Below are positions 45,803 through 53,767 of a DNA stretch of 64,000 nucleotides, piece after piece. Position 1 is the stretch's first letter, and every line of letters starts with the position of its first letter. A program made the position numbers and the translations under genes. Under the pieces are notes generated by a model. It was not told the origin of the DNA and did not search any database. It saw nothing but the letters and a program-made list of their open reading frames with translations. The stretch comes from SHZI01 sp031409515. GTDB lineage: Bacteria; Pseudomonadota; Gammaproteobacteria; Steroidobacterales; GCA-2729495. The stretch lies in the NCBI GenBank assembly GCA_031409515.1, contig JANNXJ010000029.1, positions 93,669-157,668 of the forward strand, read 5' to 3'.

Positions 45803-46468
45803 ATGGCGGCTGGCGGGAGCAAAAAGGGCAGTGGGCTGCGCGGCTACCTGCCCATTGTGGCCATCTCCCTGGGGGTCGTCTCGGTTGTTGGCGTGCTGAT
45901 CTGGCTGGTCGTGAGCAGCCTGGGCGATGCCGCCACGACCACGAAGAAGCCCGTCCAGCAGGTGCAGATCATCAGGCCGCCCCCGCCTCCGGAGACGCCC
46001 CCACCTCCACCTCCCGAAGTGGAAGAAGTGGAGGTCCCTGAGCCGGAGGCGCCGGAGCCCGACGTGGCGGATGCCGACCAGCCGCCCCCGGGCGACCAGC
46101 TCGGTCTGGACGCCGATGGCGTCGCGGGTGGTGATGGCTTCGGGTTGCTCGGTCGTAAGGGTGGCAGGGATCTGCTGGGAGCGGGCAGCGGCGATCAATA
46201 CAAGTGGTACGGCCAGATACTGAAGAACGACCTCATCGACAAACTGGCCGAGATACGCGACATCCGCCGCGACAGGTACTCGATTGAGGTCAGTCTCTGG
46301 CTGGCGCCTGATGGCCGTATTCAGCGCTTCAGTGTGGTGAAGGCAACGGGCGACAAGAGTCTCGACCAGGCCCTGGTCGCCGCTCTCGAGTCTCTCGGCA
46401 AGGTCTCCGAAGTGCCGCCGGCAGGCATGCCCCAGCCTGTTCGACTGCGAATTGTCAGCCGCATCTGA
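45803..46468 (+). CDS. TonB-family energy transducer
   Basis: A 221-residue protein. An N-terminal membrane anchor (about 18-41, IVAISLGVVSVVGVLIWLV), a Pro/Glu-rich spacer (about 55-90, PPPPPE and PEPEAPEPD), a Gly-rich linker and a C-terminal TonB domain (about 130-221, ending QPVRLRIVSRI) follow in order. It would couple the ExbB-ExbD complex to an outer-membrane partner. The window has no classical TonB-dependent receptor. The neighbouring outer-membrane proteins are TpsB and a Porin_5-type barrel, so the partner is an open question. Confidence 0.85.
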   Translation: MAAGGSKKGSGLRGYLPIVAISLGVVSVVGVLIWLVVSSLGDAATTTKKPVQQVQIIRPPPPPETPPPPPPEVEEVEVPEPEAPEPDVADADQPPPGDQLGLDADGVAGGDGFGLLGRKGGRDLLGAGSGDQYKWYGQILKNDLIDKLAEIRDIRRDRYSIEVSLWLAPDGRIQRFSVVKATGDKSLDQALVAALESLGKVSEVPPAGMPQPVRLRIVSRI

Positions 46469-46506
46469 GCGGCCCGTTTATCTACCTGCGGAAATCTGGA
46501 TTCGAC

Positions 46507-48141
46507 ATGACACCAAGAAAGTTGCTCCTCGCGTGCTCGGCCGTCCTGCTCACGGCATTCAGCCTGAATGCGGTGGCCCAGGAGGCTGCGGCGTCCGACA
46601 TGGCCGTCCTGCGCAACACGGTCGTCAATCTGCTGGAGGCCATGGTCAAGCAGGGGCTGATCTCGAAGGAATCGGCGGAGAAACTGGTTGCCGACGCCCA
46701 GTCCAGGGCGAACGCAGAGGCAGTCGCCAGTGCGGCTGCAGGCGCTGCGGCTCCCGGTGATGTGCGCGTCACCTATGTGCCTCAGGTCGTGCAGGACCAG
46801 ATCACGGCCCAGGTCAAACAGGATATGCAGGCGAGTGTGGTCGCCGACGTGAAAAAAGCCGCAGCGGATGAGGGCTGGGGCGTTCCGGGAGCGCTTCCTT
46901 CCTGGGTCCGGAATGCGACCTGGTCTGGCGAGGTCCGGGTGCGGGCAGAGAACATCAATTACGGGAGTGCCAATGAACCCTTCACCTATGCCAATTTCCA
47001 GGCGATCAATGAGGCCGGAGGTATTGCTGAGGCGGGACCAGATGCGGTCCTGAACACGACTGAGGACGAGACGCGGTTCCTGCTGAGGTTGTCCTTTGGC
47101 GGGAAGTTTGATCTGAGTGAGCACACCGTGGCGGCGTTGAAACTGTCGACCGGGAATGAGCCCAATCCGGTAACCCGCAACCAGGCCCTCGGGGACTACG
47201 GCAGGACCTCCCCGATCCTGCTGGAAGAGGCGTACTTGCGGCTTGGAACGTCGCCGGATCAGGAAAACCAGCAGGTTCTCTTCTGGGCTGGCCGAACCCC
47301 CAACATTTATCAGACGTCTGAGCTTGCCTGGGACAATGACGTGCGCTTTAACGGCTTCAGCCTCCAGTACAACTGGAACAACCCCAAACTTCCGGGGCAA
47401 GTTCGCACCGCCCGCGGCCTGTTTGCCAACGCTGGTGCTTATGCGATCCAGGAGGAGCAGTTCACCAATAACGACAAGTGGCTGCTGGCTGGTCAGCTGG
47501 GCTACGAATTCAACGTCGTGCCGGAGTTGCGCATGAGTCTAGCCGCTGGCTACTTTGACTACCGGAACATTGCGGGCGAACTGAACCCACTCGATCTGCG
47601 GGTCAACGACTACACGGCGCCCCAGTTCGTGCAGAAGGGCAACACCCTTTTCGATATCCGCAATGACAATGATCCAGCAACCGAGTTGTATGCGCTGGCA
47701 GCGGACTACAACCTGCTGGACCTGAGTGTCCTGGCCAGCTGGACTCTGCAGCCTGATTTGGTACTGGAATCTGGCGCCTACTACATTACCAATCTCGGCT
47801 ATAGCGAGAGCGAAGTCTTCGAGCGCACTGGCGTGTTTGTCCCGAAAAAGGCGAATGCCTACCGGCTGGACTTTCGCGTCGGTAATCCGGACATCGCGAA
47901 ACAGTGGGCGTGGCGGGCTTTCGTGGCCTACAACCACATTGAGCGTGATGCGGTCCTCGACGCCTTCAATGACTCCAATTTTCATCGTGGCGGCACCGAC
48001 TCCGAGGGCTATACCATCGGAGCCGAGCTCGGCCTCTGGAACAACACGTGGACGCGGCTTCGCTACCTGTCGGCGGACGAGATCGATGGCCCGCCGCTGG
48101 GGATCGACGTTCTTCAGCTTGAACTGTACGGCAAGTTCTGA
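46507..48141 (+). CDS. Porin_5-type putative porin with N-terminal helical region
   Basis: A 544-residue outer-membrane protein. After the signal peptide (1-25) comes a helical periplasmic stretch (about 30-130, LEAMVKQGLISKESAEKLVAD). A barrel of about 400 residues rich in aromatic girdle patterns follows and ends in a terminal Phe (YGKF), the BamA recognition signal. The pattern matches the uncharacterised putative porins that often sit with ExbB/ExbD genes. The substrate is unknown. It follows tonB within the same run and lies in the Pho-type region, so phosphate- or organophosphate-related uptake is a guess. Confidence 0.85.
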   Translation: MTPRKLLLACSAVLLTAFSLNAVAQEAAASDMAVLRNTVVNLLEAMVKQGLISKESAEKLVADAQSRANAEAVASAAAGAAAPGDVRVTYVPQVVQDQITAQVKQDMQASVVADVKKAAADEGWGVPGALPSWVRNATWSGEVRVRAENINYGSANEPFTYANFQAINEAGGIAEAGPDAVLNTTEDETRFLLRLSFGGKFDLSEHTVAALKLSTGNEPNPVTRNQALGDYGRTSPILLEEAYLRLGTSPDQENQQVLFWAGRTPNIYQTSELAWDNDVRFNGFSLQYNWNNPKLPGQVRTARGLFANAGAYAIQEEQFTNNDKWLLAGQLGYEFNVVPELRMSLAAGYFDYRNIAGELNPLDLRVNDYTAPQFVQKGNTLFDIRNDNDPATELYALAADYNLLDLSVLASWTLQPDLVLESGAYYITNLGYSESEVFERTGVFVPKKANAYRLDFRVGNPDIAKQWAWRAFVAYNHIERDAVLDAFNDSNFHRGGTDSEGYTIGAELGLWNNTWTRLRYLSADEIDGPPLGIDVLQLELYGKF

Positions 48142-48149
48142 GTGCTCCC

Positions 48150-48788
48150 ATGCGTAGTACCTCACTAATGCTGCTGATACTGTCCCTGCTGGCCACCACG
48201 GTCTCCGCCCAGGAAGCCCGGCGTCCCGGTGGCGATGCCAGTGCCCGCATGCAGCAGCAGCTTCAGCAACTGGGAAGCGAACGCACGGCGCTGCAGACCG
48301 AGAACGCGCGGCTGAAGGAGCAGGTGGCTACCCTGGAGAAGGAAGCCAAGGCTTTCAGCACCGAGAAGGACGCCCTGTCCCGGCGCGCGGGGGTGGCAGA
48401 GAGCAAAGTGAGCCGTGCAGAGTCGGGGCAGCAGTCGGTCAGTTCCCGTCTGGAGTCCACGGAGTCCCGGCTGAATGAGGTCGTGGCCAAGTACAAGGAA
48501 CTCGCTGAACAGTTGCGTGTGCTTGAACTGGAGCGTAACGACCTGGCTCGTCAGGCTGCCCAGGACGGACAAAACCTGAAGGTCTGTGCCGAGCGCAACG
48601 TGAAACTGGCCGATGTGGCGAATGAGGCTCTGGACCGGTACAAGAACAAAGGTTGTTTCGGCGCACTCGCCCAGGCGGAACCTTTTACGGGCCTGAAGCG
48701 GGCCGAGGTGGAGAACGCCGTCGAGGGCTACCGCCAGCAGATCGACAGCCTGAAGGTGCCCGCCGCGGCGACGCCCGTTGCCCCGTAG
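48150..48788 (+). CDS. periplasmic coiled-coil protein
   Basis: A 212-residue protein with a signal peptide (1-20) and a long heptad-rich coiled coil (about 34-150, LQQLGSERTALQTENARLKE). A short Cys-containing C-terminal part (VCAERNVKL, NKGCFGAL) follows. I know no enzymatic family for it. It is 8 bases downstream of the porin gene and likely the last gene of the operon that starts with the ExbB fusion. It might link the porin or TonB to the cell wall (inference). Its TAG stop comes from a REP. Confidence 0.75.
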   Translation: MRSTSLMLLILSLLATTVSAQEARRPGGDASARMQQQLQQLGSERTALQTENARLKEQVATLEKEAKAFSTEKDALSRRAGVAESKVSRAESGQQSVSSRLESTESRLNEVVAKYKELAEQLRVLELERNDLARQAAQDGQNLKVCAERNVKLADVANEALDRYKNKGCFGALAQAEPFTGLKRAEVENAVEGYRQQIDSLKVPAAATPVAP

Positions 48789-48840
48789 GAGCGCCTTGAG
48801 GCGCGATAGCTAGTGGAGTCGCGCCTGAAGGCGCTCCTAC
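48785..48840. repeat. REPIN ending the surface-protein operon
   Basis: Forward REP 48785-48806 and inverted REP 48819-48840 with a 12-base spacer. The forward TAG (48786-48788) ends the coiled-coil gene. The pair can form a large hairpin and probably marks the operon end. Confidence 0.88.
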
Positions 48841-48866
48841 AGGCAGTAAAATCAAAGAGCTATAGG

Positions 48867-48906
48867 CTGTCATTAAAGTTTAACGAGACAGTCAAGAACC
48901 TGTCAG
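48867..48906 (+). promoter_or_regulatory. strong four-unit PhoB-box array upstream of the PAP2 gene
   Basis: CTGTCAT, GTTTAAC, CAGTCAA and CTGTCAG start at 48867, 48878, 48889 and 48900, an exact 11-bp period. The first unit equals the consensus half-site. This is the best PhoB-box match in the window. Confidence 0.8.
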
Positions 48907-48957
48907 CTACCCAGGCCATCCTGCGTTGGTCGGTTGTACCGATGGAGCGTTGCACGG

Positions 48958-49503
48958 ATGCTGGATTACAGTCTCCCCGCCGCCTTTGCCCGACTCGATA
49001 GCCTCGAAGTTCGCTGGTGCCTGCCCGTCAACTCTGCCGGGCGCTTTCCCCTGGTACGGAACTACTTTGCGACAGTCAGCCGCCTGGGCGACGGCGTTGC
49101 CTGGTACACGCTGCTTGCGATCCTCCCGTTGCTCTACGGCAGCGGCGCGGTACTCCCGGGACTTCACATGGCACTTACCGGCCTGGTCGGGGTTGCGATC
49201 TACAAACTCCTCAAGCGCCGACTCGTGCGCGAGCGGCCCTTCTATTCCCACGAGGGCGTTCGCGCTCTGGTAAGGCCACTGGACCGTTACAGCTTTCCCT
49301 CCGGTCACACCCTGCACGCGGTGAGCTTCACCGTCATGCTGGCCCACTACTGCCCTGAATTGCTGTGGCTGGTCGTGCCCTTCGCTGTCAGCGTGGCGGC
49401 GTCACGAGTTGTCCTGGGACTGCACTATCCGACGGATGTGCTGGCCGGTGGGTTGCTGGGCTGGATCCTGGCGGCGACGAGCCTTGCCCTGGTTCCGGGC
49501 TGA
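48958..49503 (+). CDS. PAP2-family membrane phosphatase
   Basis: A 181-residue membrane protein with the three lipid-phosphate-phosphatase motifs: KRRLVRERP (about 85-93), PSGH (about 115-118) and SRVVLGLHYPTDV (about 147-159). It removes phosphate from phosphatidate-type lipids or undecaprenyl pyrophosphate. The strong PhoB-box array upstream places it in the Pho regulon, so release of phosphate from lipids under starvation is a plausible role. It converges on the diacylglycerol kinase gene. Confidence 0.9.
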   Translation: MLDYSLPAAFARLDSLEVRWCLPVNSAGRFPLVRNYFATVSRLGDGVAWYTLLAILPLLYGSGAVLPGLHMALTGLVGVAIYKLLKRRLVRERPFYSHEGVRALVRPLDRYSFPSGHTLHAVSFTVMLAHYCPELLWLVVPFAVSVAASRVVLGLHYPTDVLAGGLLGWILAATSLALVPG

Positions 49504-49536
49504 TACCTGGATGGTCTGATGCCCGGCTCTCAGGGA

Positions 49537-49911
49537 TCAGACCCCGAACCGCTGCCACGCTACCGTTCCCCAGACCAGCGCGGTCAGCACGAGGCTCAGG
49601 AACACGGCGGCCGAGCCCAGGTCCTTGGCCTGTCCCGACAGTGGGTGTTTCTCGTCGCTGATGCGATCGACGGTGGCCTCCACCGCTGTGTTCAGGATCT
49701 CCACGATCATGACCAGCAGCCAGGTTGCAACGAGCAGCAGTCGCTCAAGTCCCGTCTGGCCCAGCCAGAGAGCTGCAGGTACCAGCACGAGGCCTGCGAG
49801 TACCTCCTGGCGAAAGGCTTCCTCACCCCGCCAGGCCGCTGCAAAGCCGGCCGCCGAATAGCCGGCTGCATCCCATATTCGGCGGAGACCGCGTTTACCT
49901 TGCTTGGCCAT
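49537..49911 (-). CDS. dgkA: diacylglycerol kinase
   Basis: A 124-residue integral membrane kinase with three helices. The conserved ILNTAVEATVDRIS segment (about 70-83) carries the catalytic Glu and the DgkA signature. It rephosphorylates diacylglycerol to phosphatidate. Convergent with PAP2, it could recycle the diacylglycerol that PAP2 makes. The stop is 33 bases from the PAP2 stop. Its upstream region is shared with the phoB paralogue and contains a PhoB-box-like run. Confidence 0.92.
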   Translation of the reverse strand: MAKQGKRGLRRIWDAAGYSAAGFAAAWRGEEAFRQEVLAGLVLVPAALWLGQTGLERLLLVATWLLVMIVEILNTAVEATVDRISDEKHPLSGQAKDLGSAAVFLSLVLTALVWGTVAWQRFGV

Positions 49912-50031
49912 CTCTATGATTGTCTTTCAGAAAAAGTGACTGTACGGGCGCGGGGTAGGGGCGAGATCCGAAGGGCCGAAAGCATAACGAAAATTCGGCT
50001 TAGGCGGCGGATTGGCTCTTCCTGTAATAGA

Positions 50032-50071
50032 AAAGAAACATTCCCGTAAATGGGCTGCAATCAGTCCCCGC
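50032..50071 (+). promoter_or_regulatory. PhoB-box-like four-unit repeat upstream of the atypical phoB paralogue
   Basis: CTGTAAT, AAGAAAC, CCGTAAA and CTGCAAT start at 50032, 50043, 50054 and 50065, exactly 11 bp apart, between dgkA and the downstream regulator gene. Confidence 0.55.
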
Positions 50072-50111
50072 GACACTTAACGCTCAATAATCTGGTGCCC
50101 AGTCAACCATC

Positions 50112-50789
50112 GTGACCCGTATTCTTCTCGTCGACGGCAACACAGATGATCGGGAGTGGGTGCATGACCGGCTCAAGGCCGCCGGACATGAGGTCGTCTG
50201 CGCCAGCGACGCCACCACCGCGGTAGAGCGCATTGAGAAGCGTTCTTTCGACATGGTGGTCACGGAGTGGATGCTGCGGGACATGTCCGGCCTGGAGCTT
50301 GCGCACTACGTCCGGAAGCATCCCAACGGTCGGCTGACCCGCGTAGTCATGCTCAGCGGCCGGCAGGAAGCGAGCGCCGTGGCCCAGGCGCTCGATAGCG
50401 GTGTCGATGACTACCTGGCGAAGCCCGTCCGGGAGGAGGAGTTGCTGGCCCGGATCAACTCTGCCCTCCGTCGGCCGGCGGCGCCGTCGAGGGAGAATGT
50501 CCTGGAAGTGGGGCCCCTGCGTCTGGACAAGCTCGGTCACAAGGTTACGGTCGGCGTTCGCGAGGTTGGCCTGGCACCCGTCGAATTCCGGTTGATGGCC
50601 TACTTCATGGAGAACCCCGGCCGAGTCCTCGCCCGCCGGCACCTGCTGGAGCAGGTCTGGCGGCGCCGGGGGGGTATCGGCGAGCGGACGGTGGATGTCC
50701 ATGTCCGCAGGCTGCGGGCAGCCCTGGAGCCCCACGCCTGTGAGAATCTCCTCCAAACGGTCCGGGGCTTCGGGTACCGCTTCGGTTAA
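50112..50789 (+). CDS. PhoB paralogue with Glu at the phospho-acceptor position
   Basis: A 225-residue OmpR/PhoB-type regulator with receiver and winged-helix domains (VDVHVRRLRAAL, TVRGFGYRF). In the receiver the aspartate accepting phosphate is replaced by Glu52 (VVTEWMLRDMSG, against LMLVDWMLPDSSG in the neighbouring PhoB). The usual acidic pair near the N-terminus is Asp8-Gly9. The Lys of DYLAKPV is kept. Such Asp-to-Glu changes often mimic phosphorylation, so it may be constitutively active or phosphate-independent. It starts at a GTG. A PhoB-box-like run precedes it, and the genuine phoB follows 114 bases downstream. Confidence 0.87.
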   Translation: MTRILLVDGNTDDREWVHDRLKAAGHEVVCASDATTAVERIEKRSFDMVVTEWMLRDMSGLELAHYVRKHPNGRLTRVVMLSGRQEASAVAQALDSGVDDYLAKPVREEELLARINSALRRPAAPSRENVLEVGPLRLDKLGHKVTVGVREVGLAPVEFRLMAYFMENPGRVLARRHLLEQVWRRRGGIGERTVDVHVRRLRAALEPHACENLLQTVRGFGYRFG

Positions 50790-50877
50790 ATGCCCCACTC
50801 GGGGCTCCCAGCTGTCACAATTCCCTCGCGGACCTGCTTCCCGTAATGCTTTTGTAACAAAAGCCTGTTGCAATAAG

Positions 50878-50895
50878 CTGCAACAGTATTGCAAC
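50878..50895 (+). promoter_or_regulatory. PhoB-box-like site upstream of phoB
   Basis: CTGCAAC and TTGCAAC lie exactly 11 bases apart with a 4-base spacer, directly before the phoB start. This suggests autoregulation. A lone CTGTCAC lies at 50812. Confidence 0.5.
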
Positions 50896-50903
50896 GGAAC
50901 ACC

Positions 50904-51590
50904 ATGAGCGCACGCAGAATCCTGGTTGTCGAAGACGAAGCACCCATTCGGCAGATGATTGCCTTTAATCTGAGCCGCGCCGGCTTTGAGGTTGAAGAGG
51001 CCGAGGACTGCACGTCGGCCCGGCTCCGCATCGCCGACTCCCGGCCTGACCTGATGCTGGTGGACTGGATGCTGCCCGACTCCAGTGGCCTCGAACTCAC
51101 CCGGACGTTGCGCCGGGAGGAAGCCAACCGCGAAATGCCCATCATCATGCTCACGGCCCGTGCCGAGGAGCGTGACAAGCTGTTAGGCCTGGACGGCGGT
51201 GCCGACGACTACATCACCAAGCCGTTCTCTGCCCGGGAATTGCTCTCCCGAATCAATGCAGTGCTGCGGCGGGCCGCGCCTTCTGCTGATGAGCCCCTGG
51301 TGGCCGGGGACCTGCAACTGGACCCAGTCAGTCATCGGGTGTTTGTGGGCGAACGGGAAATTCAGCTCGGACCCACTGAGTATCGACTGCTGAAGTTCCT
51401 GATGGAGAATGCCAACCGGGTCTACAGCCGCACCCAGTTGCTCGACTTTGTCTGGGGCCAGAATGTGTACATCGAAGAGCGCACGGTCGACGTTCATGTC
51501 CGGCGCCTCCGCAAGGTGCTCGAGGAATACAAGGTGGAGCACTACATCCAGACGGTCAGGGGCGCGGGCTACCGCTTCTCCGCGCGCTGA
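50904..51590 (+). CDS. phoB: phosphate regulon response regulator PhoB
   Basis: A 228-residue OmpR-type regulator. The receiver has Glu-Asp at 10-11, phospho-acceptor Asp54 and the Lys of DDYITKPFS. The DNA-binding winged helix ends TVRGAGYRFSAR. It binds the 11-bp-repeat PhoB boxes. phoR starts 4 bases after its stop, and phoU and pst genes follow, so the assignment is firm. The ATG at 50904 was chosen over a TTG at 50889 because GGAA precedes it and the shorter protein matches the family length. Confidence 0.95.
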   Translation: MSARRILVVEDEAPIRQMIAFNLSRAGFEVEEAEDCTSARLRIADSRPDLMLVDWMLPDSSGLELTRTLRREEANREMPIIMLTARAEERDKLLGLDGGADDYITKPFSARELLSRINAVLRRAAPSADEPLVAGDLQLDPVSHRVFVGEREIQLGPTEYRLLKFLMENANRVYSRTQLLDFVWGQNVYIEERTVDVHVRRLRKVLEEYKVEHYIQTVRGAGYRFSAR

Positions 51591-51594
51591 GTAG

Positions 51595-52884
51595 ATGCCC
51601 AAGGTCTGGACCTGGACCCTGATTCGCTACGGCGGCGCCCTCGCGGCCGGCGCTGTCATTGGTTTTCTCTACGGGCTCCCGGTGCTGGGAGCACTTGTGG
51701 TCACCCTCGGTCTGCTGTTCTGGCAGATGTACAACCTTTATCGGCTCGAGCGCTGGCTGGCAACCGGCAAGATTGCCGATGTTCCCGACGGCGAGGGCGT
51801 GTGGCCACCGGTTTTCGCCAAGATCCAGTTCATCAAGGGCAAGGTAAAACGCCGGGGCAAGCGCTTTCGCAAGCTGGTCAAGGATCTCCGTGCCTCCACG
51901 GAGGCTTTTCCTGACGGCGGCGTGATCCTCAATGCCAGTCACGAAATCGTCAACTACAACCAGGCGGCCCGGCTGCTGCTGGGCCTGAAGAATCGCAGCG
52001 ATCGCGGTCAGCGCATCGAGAACTTATTGCGCTTTCCCGATTTTGTTGACTACCTGAACAACCCGGCGGACAGGGTTTCGGTTGATATTCCGTCACCTTC
52101 CGCTCCGGAAACCTGGCTGGCCTGCCGGCTGATTCCCTACGGGCCGGAGCAGACGCTGCTGCTGATCCGGGATGTGAGCCAGCGGGTGAAGATCGAGCGG
52201 GTGCGGCGGGACTTCGTGGCCAACGCCTCCCATGAGTTGCGGTCGCCGCTCACCGTGATCATGGGCTATCTGGAGGCGCTGGGCGACGACGAGCGGATCC
52301 CGGACAGCTGGCACCAGCCGATCCGGGTGATGCAGGATCAGTCTGTCCGTATGCGACGTCTGGTGGAGGACCTGCTGCAGTTGTCCAAGCTGGAGTCCGG
52401 CCAGTCGGTCCCCAAGGACCGGGTGGTGGATATCGCCGCCATTCTGGCCACCGCCCGAAAGGAAGCCTTTGCGCTGCCGGAGCATCCGGAGGCCATCGAG
52501 ATCGAGCTCAACAGCCCGGCCAACCTGCTTGGGGAGGAAACCGAGCTGCAGTCTGTAGTCTCCAATCTCGTGTCCAACGCCGTGCGTTACACCCCCGCCG
52601 ACGGGGAGGTCACGATCCGCTGGACCGTGGACGCCGAAGGTGGGCACCTTGAGGTTCAGGACACAGGGATCGGGATCGCCGACGAAGACATCTCCCGGGT
52701 TACAGAGCGCTTCTACCGGGCCGATGGCGGCCGGGCCAGGCAGCGCGGTGGCACAGGCCTTGGCCTGGCGATCGTCAAGCACGCGCTCCGGCGCCACGAC
52801 GCGGAACTCGAGATCCGTAGTCGGCTGGGGGAGGGCAGTACCTTCGTGTGCCACTTTCCGCGGGATCGTCTGGCCCTATCCTGA
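51595..52884 (+). CDS. phoR: phosphate regulon sensor kinase PhoR
   Basis: A 429-residue membrane histidine kinase. Two N-terminal membrane segments (about 8-45, GGALAAGAVIGFLYG) lack a large periplasmic loop, as in PhoR. A charged region and a PAS domain (about 100-200, GGVILNASHEIVNYNQ) lead to the HisKA dimer (about 213, NASHELRSPL). The ATPase part has N, G1 and G2 boxes (NAVRYTPADG, DTGIGIADED, GGTGLGLAIVKH). It phosphorylates PhoB on low phosphate signals via Pst and PhoU. Confidence 0.95.
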   Translation: MPKVWTWTLIRYGGALAAGAVIGFLYGLPVLGALVVTLGLLFWQMYNLYRLERWLATGKIADVPDGEGVWPPVFAKIQFIKGKVKRRGKRFRKLVKDLRASTEAFPDGGVILNASHEIVNYNQAARLLLGLKNRSDRGQRIENLLRFPDFVDYLNNPADRVSVDIPSPSAPETWLACRLIPYGPEQTLLLIRDVSQRVKIERVRRDFVANASHELRSPLTVIMGYLEALGDDERIPDSWHQPIRVMQDQSVRMRRLVEDLLQLSKLESGQSVPKDRVVDIAAILATARKEAFALPEHPEAIEIELNSPANLLGEETELQSVVSNLVSNAVRYTPADGEVTIRWTVDAEGGHLEVQDTGIGIADEDISRVTERFYRADGGRARQRGGTGLGLAIVKHALRRHDAELEIRSRLGEGSTFVCHFPRDRLALS

Positions 52885-52940
52885 TACTCTTGATCCCGCT
52901 GGATGCTGAGTCCAGCGGCCGCAGGTCAAGGAGCGACACC

Positions 52941-53681
52941 ATGGAATCCGAAAGCTTCAGTCACCACATCTCCCGGCGCTTCAACGCCGAGCTCGAGCAC
53001 CTGCGGAGCGAGGTGCTCCGGATGGGCGGGCTGGTCGAACAGCACCTGGATACGGCGGTCGAGGCGATCATCGCGGGCGACAGCGATATGGGCCTGCGGG
53101 TTTCCAACGACGACCACAAGATCAACCGGCTCGAAGTGGACATCGACGAGGAGTGCCGGAAGCTGCTGGCCACCCGGATGCCGGCGGCGGCTGACCTTCG
53201 ACTGATCGTCATGGTCATCAAGACCATCACCGATCTCGAACGGGTGGGGGATGAGGCGGCCAAGATCGGCTACCTTGCTTCCCACCTGGCGACGGACCGG
53301 GAGCGGTACGCGGCCTATAGTGAACTCAAAGCCTTGGGCGAGCACGTCCAGGAGATGCTGCACGACGCCCTCGATGCCTTTTCCCGCATGGATGTCGACG
53401 ACGCGCTGGCGGTCATCGAGGAAGACAAGCTGGTGGATGAGGAGTACGACCAGATCACCCGCCAGTGCATCTCTCTGATGATGGAGGACCCCCGCACGAT
53501 CCGGCGCTTCATGGACGTCACCTGGGTGGCCCGGGCGCTGGAGCGGATTGGGGATCATGCCAAGAACATTGCGGAATACGTCGTCTTCCTCGTGCATGGC
53601 CGGGATATCCGCCACACCGAGCGGGAAACAGTGCTCCAGGAGCTGGAGGCTGCCAAGAGCGACCGGCTGGCGTCCAGCTGA
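52941..53681 (+). CDS. phoU: phosphate transport system regulator PhoU
   Basis: A 246-residue two-repeat helical bundle with the metal-binding signatures TDLERVGDEAAKIG (about 93-106) and LERIGDHAKNIAEYV (about 202-216). It links Pst transport state to PhoR and restrains signalling in high phosphate. It lies 56 bases after phoR. AAGGAG lies upstream of the ATG. The placement of phoU before pstS rather than after pstB is a variant seen in several proteobacteria. Confidence 0.95.
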   Translation: MESESFSHHISRRFNAELEHLRSEVLRMGGLVEQHLDTAVEAIIAGDSDMGLRVSNDDHKINRLEVDIDEECRKLLATRMPAAADLRLIVMVIKTITDLERVGDEAAKIGYLASHLATDRERYAAYSELKALGEHVQEMLHDALDAFSRMDVDDALAVIEEDKLVDEEYDQITRQCISLMMEDPRTIRRFMDVTWVARALERIGDHAKNIAEYVVFLVHGRDIRHTERETVLQELEAAKSDRLASS

Positions 53682-53690
53682 CGCCCGCGC

Positions 53691-53719
53691 TGAAATAATT
53701 CCTTAACAGTCCGGTCATA
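53691..53719 (+). promoter_or_regulatory. PhoB-box-like triple repeat and promoter of pstS
   Basis: TGAAATA, CTTAACA and GGTCATA start at 53691, 53702 and 53713, an exact 11-bp period. TAAGAT at 53718 could be the -10 box. It gives pstS its own promoter. Confidence 0.7.
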
Positions 53720-53767
53720 AGATGGGCCCCGCCAGAGCCCTAAGGTTTAACTCCCCCGGAGGTCCAC

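Noticed and set aside
50812..50818. Isolated CTGTCAC upstream of phoB
   Set aside because: It has no partner unit 11 bases away, so I did not list it as a PhoB box.
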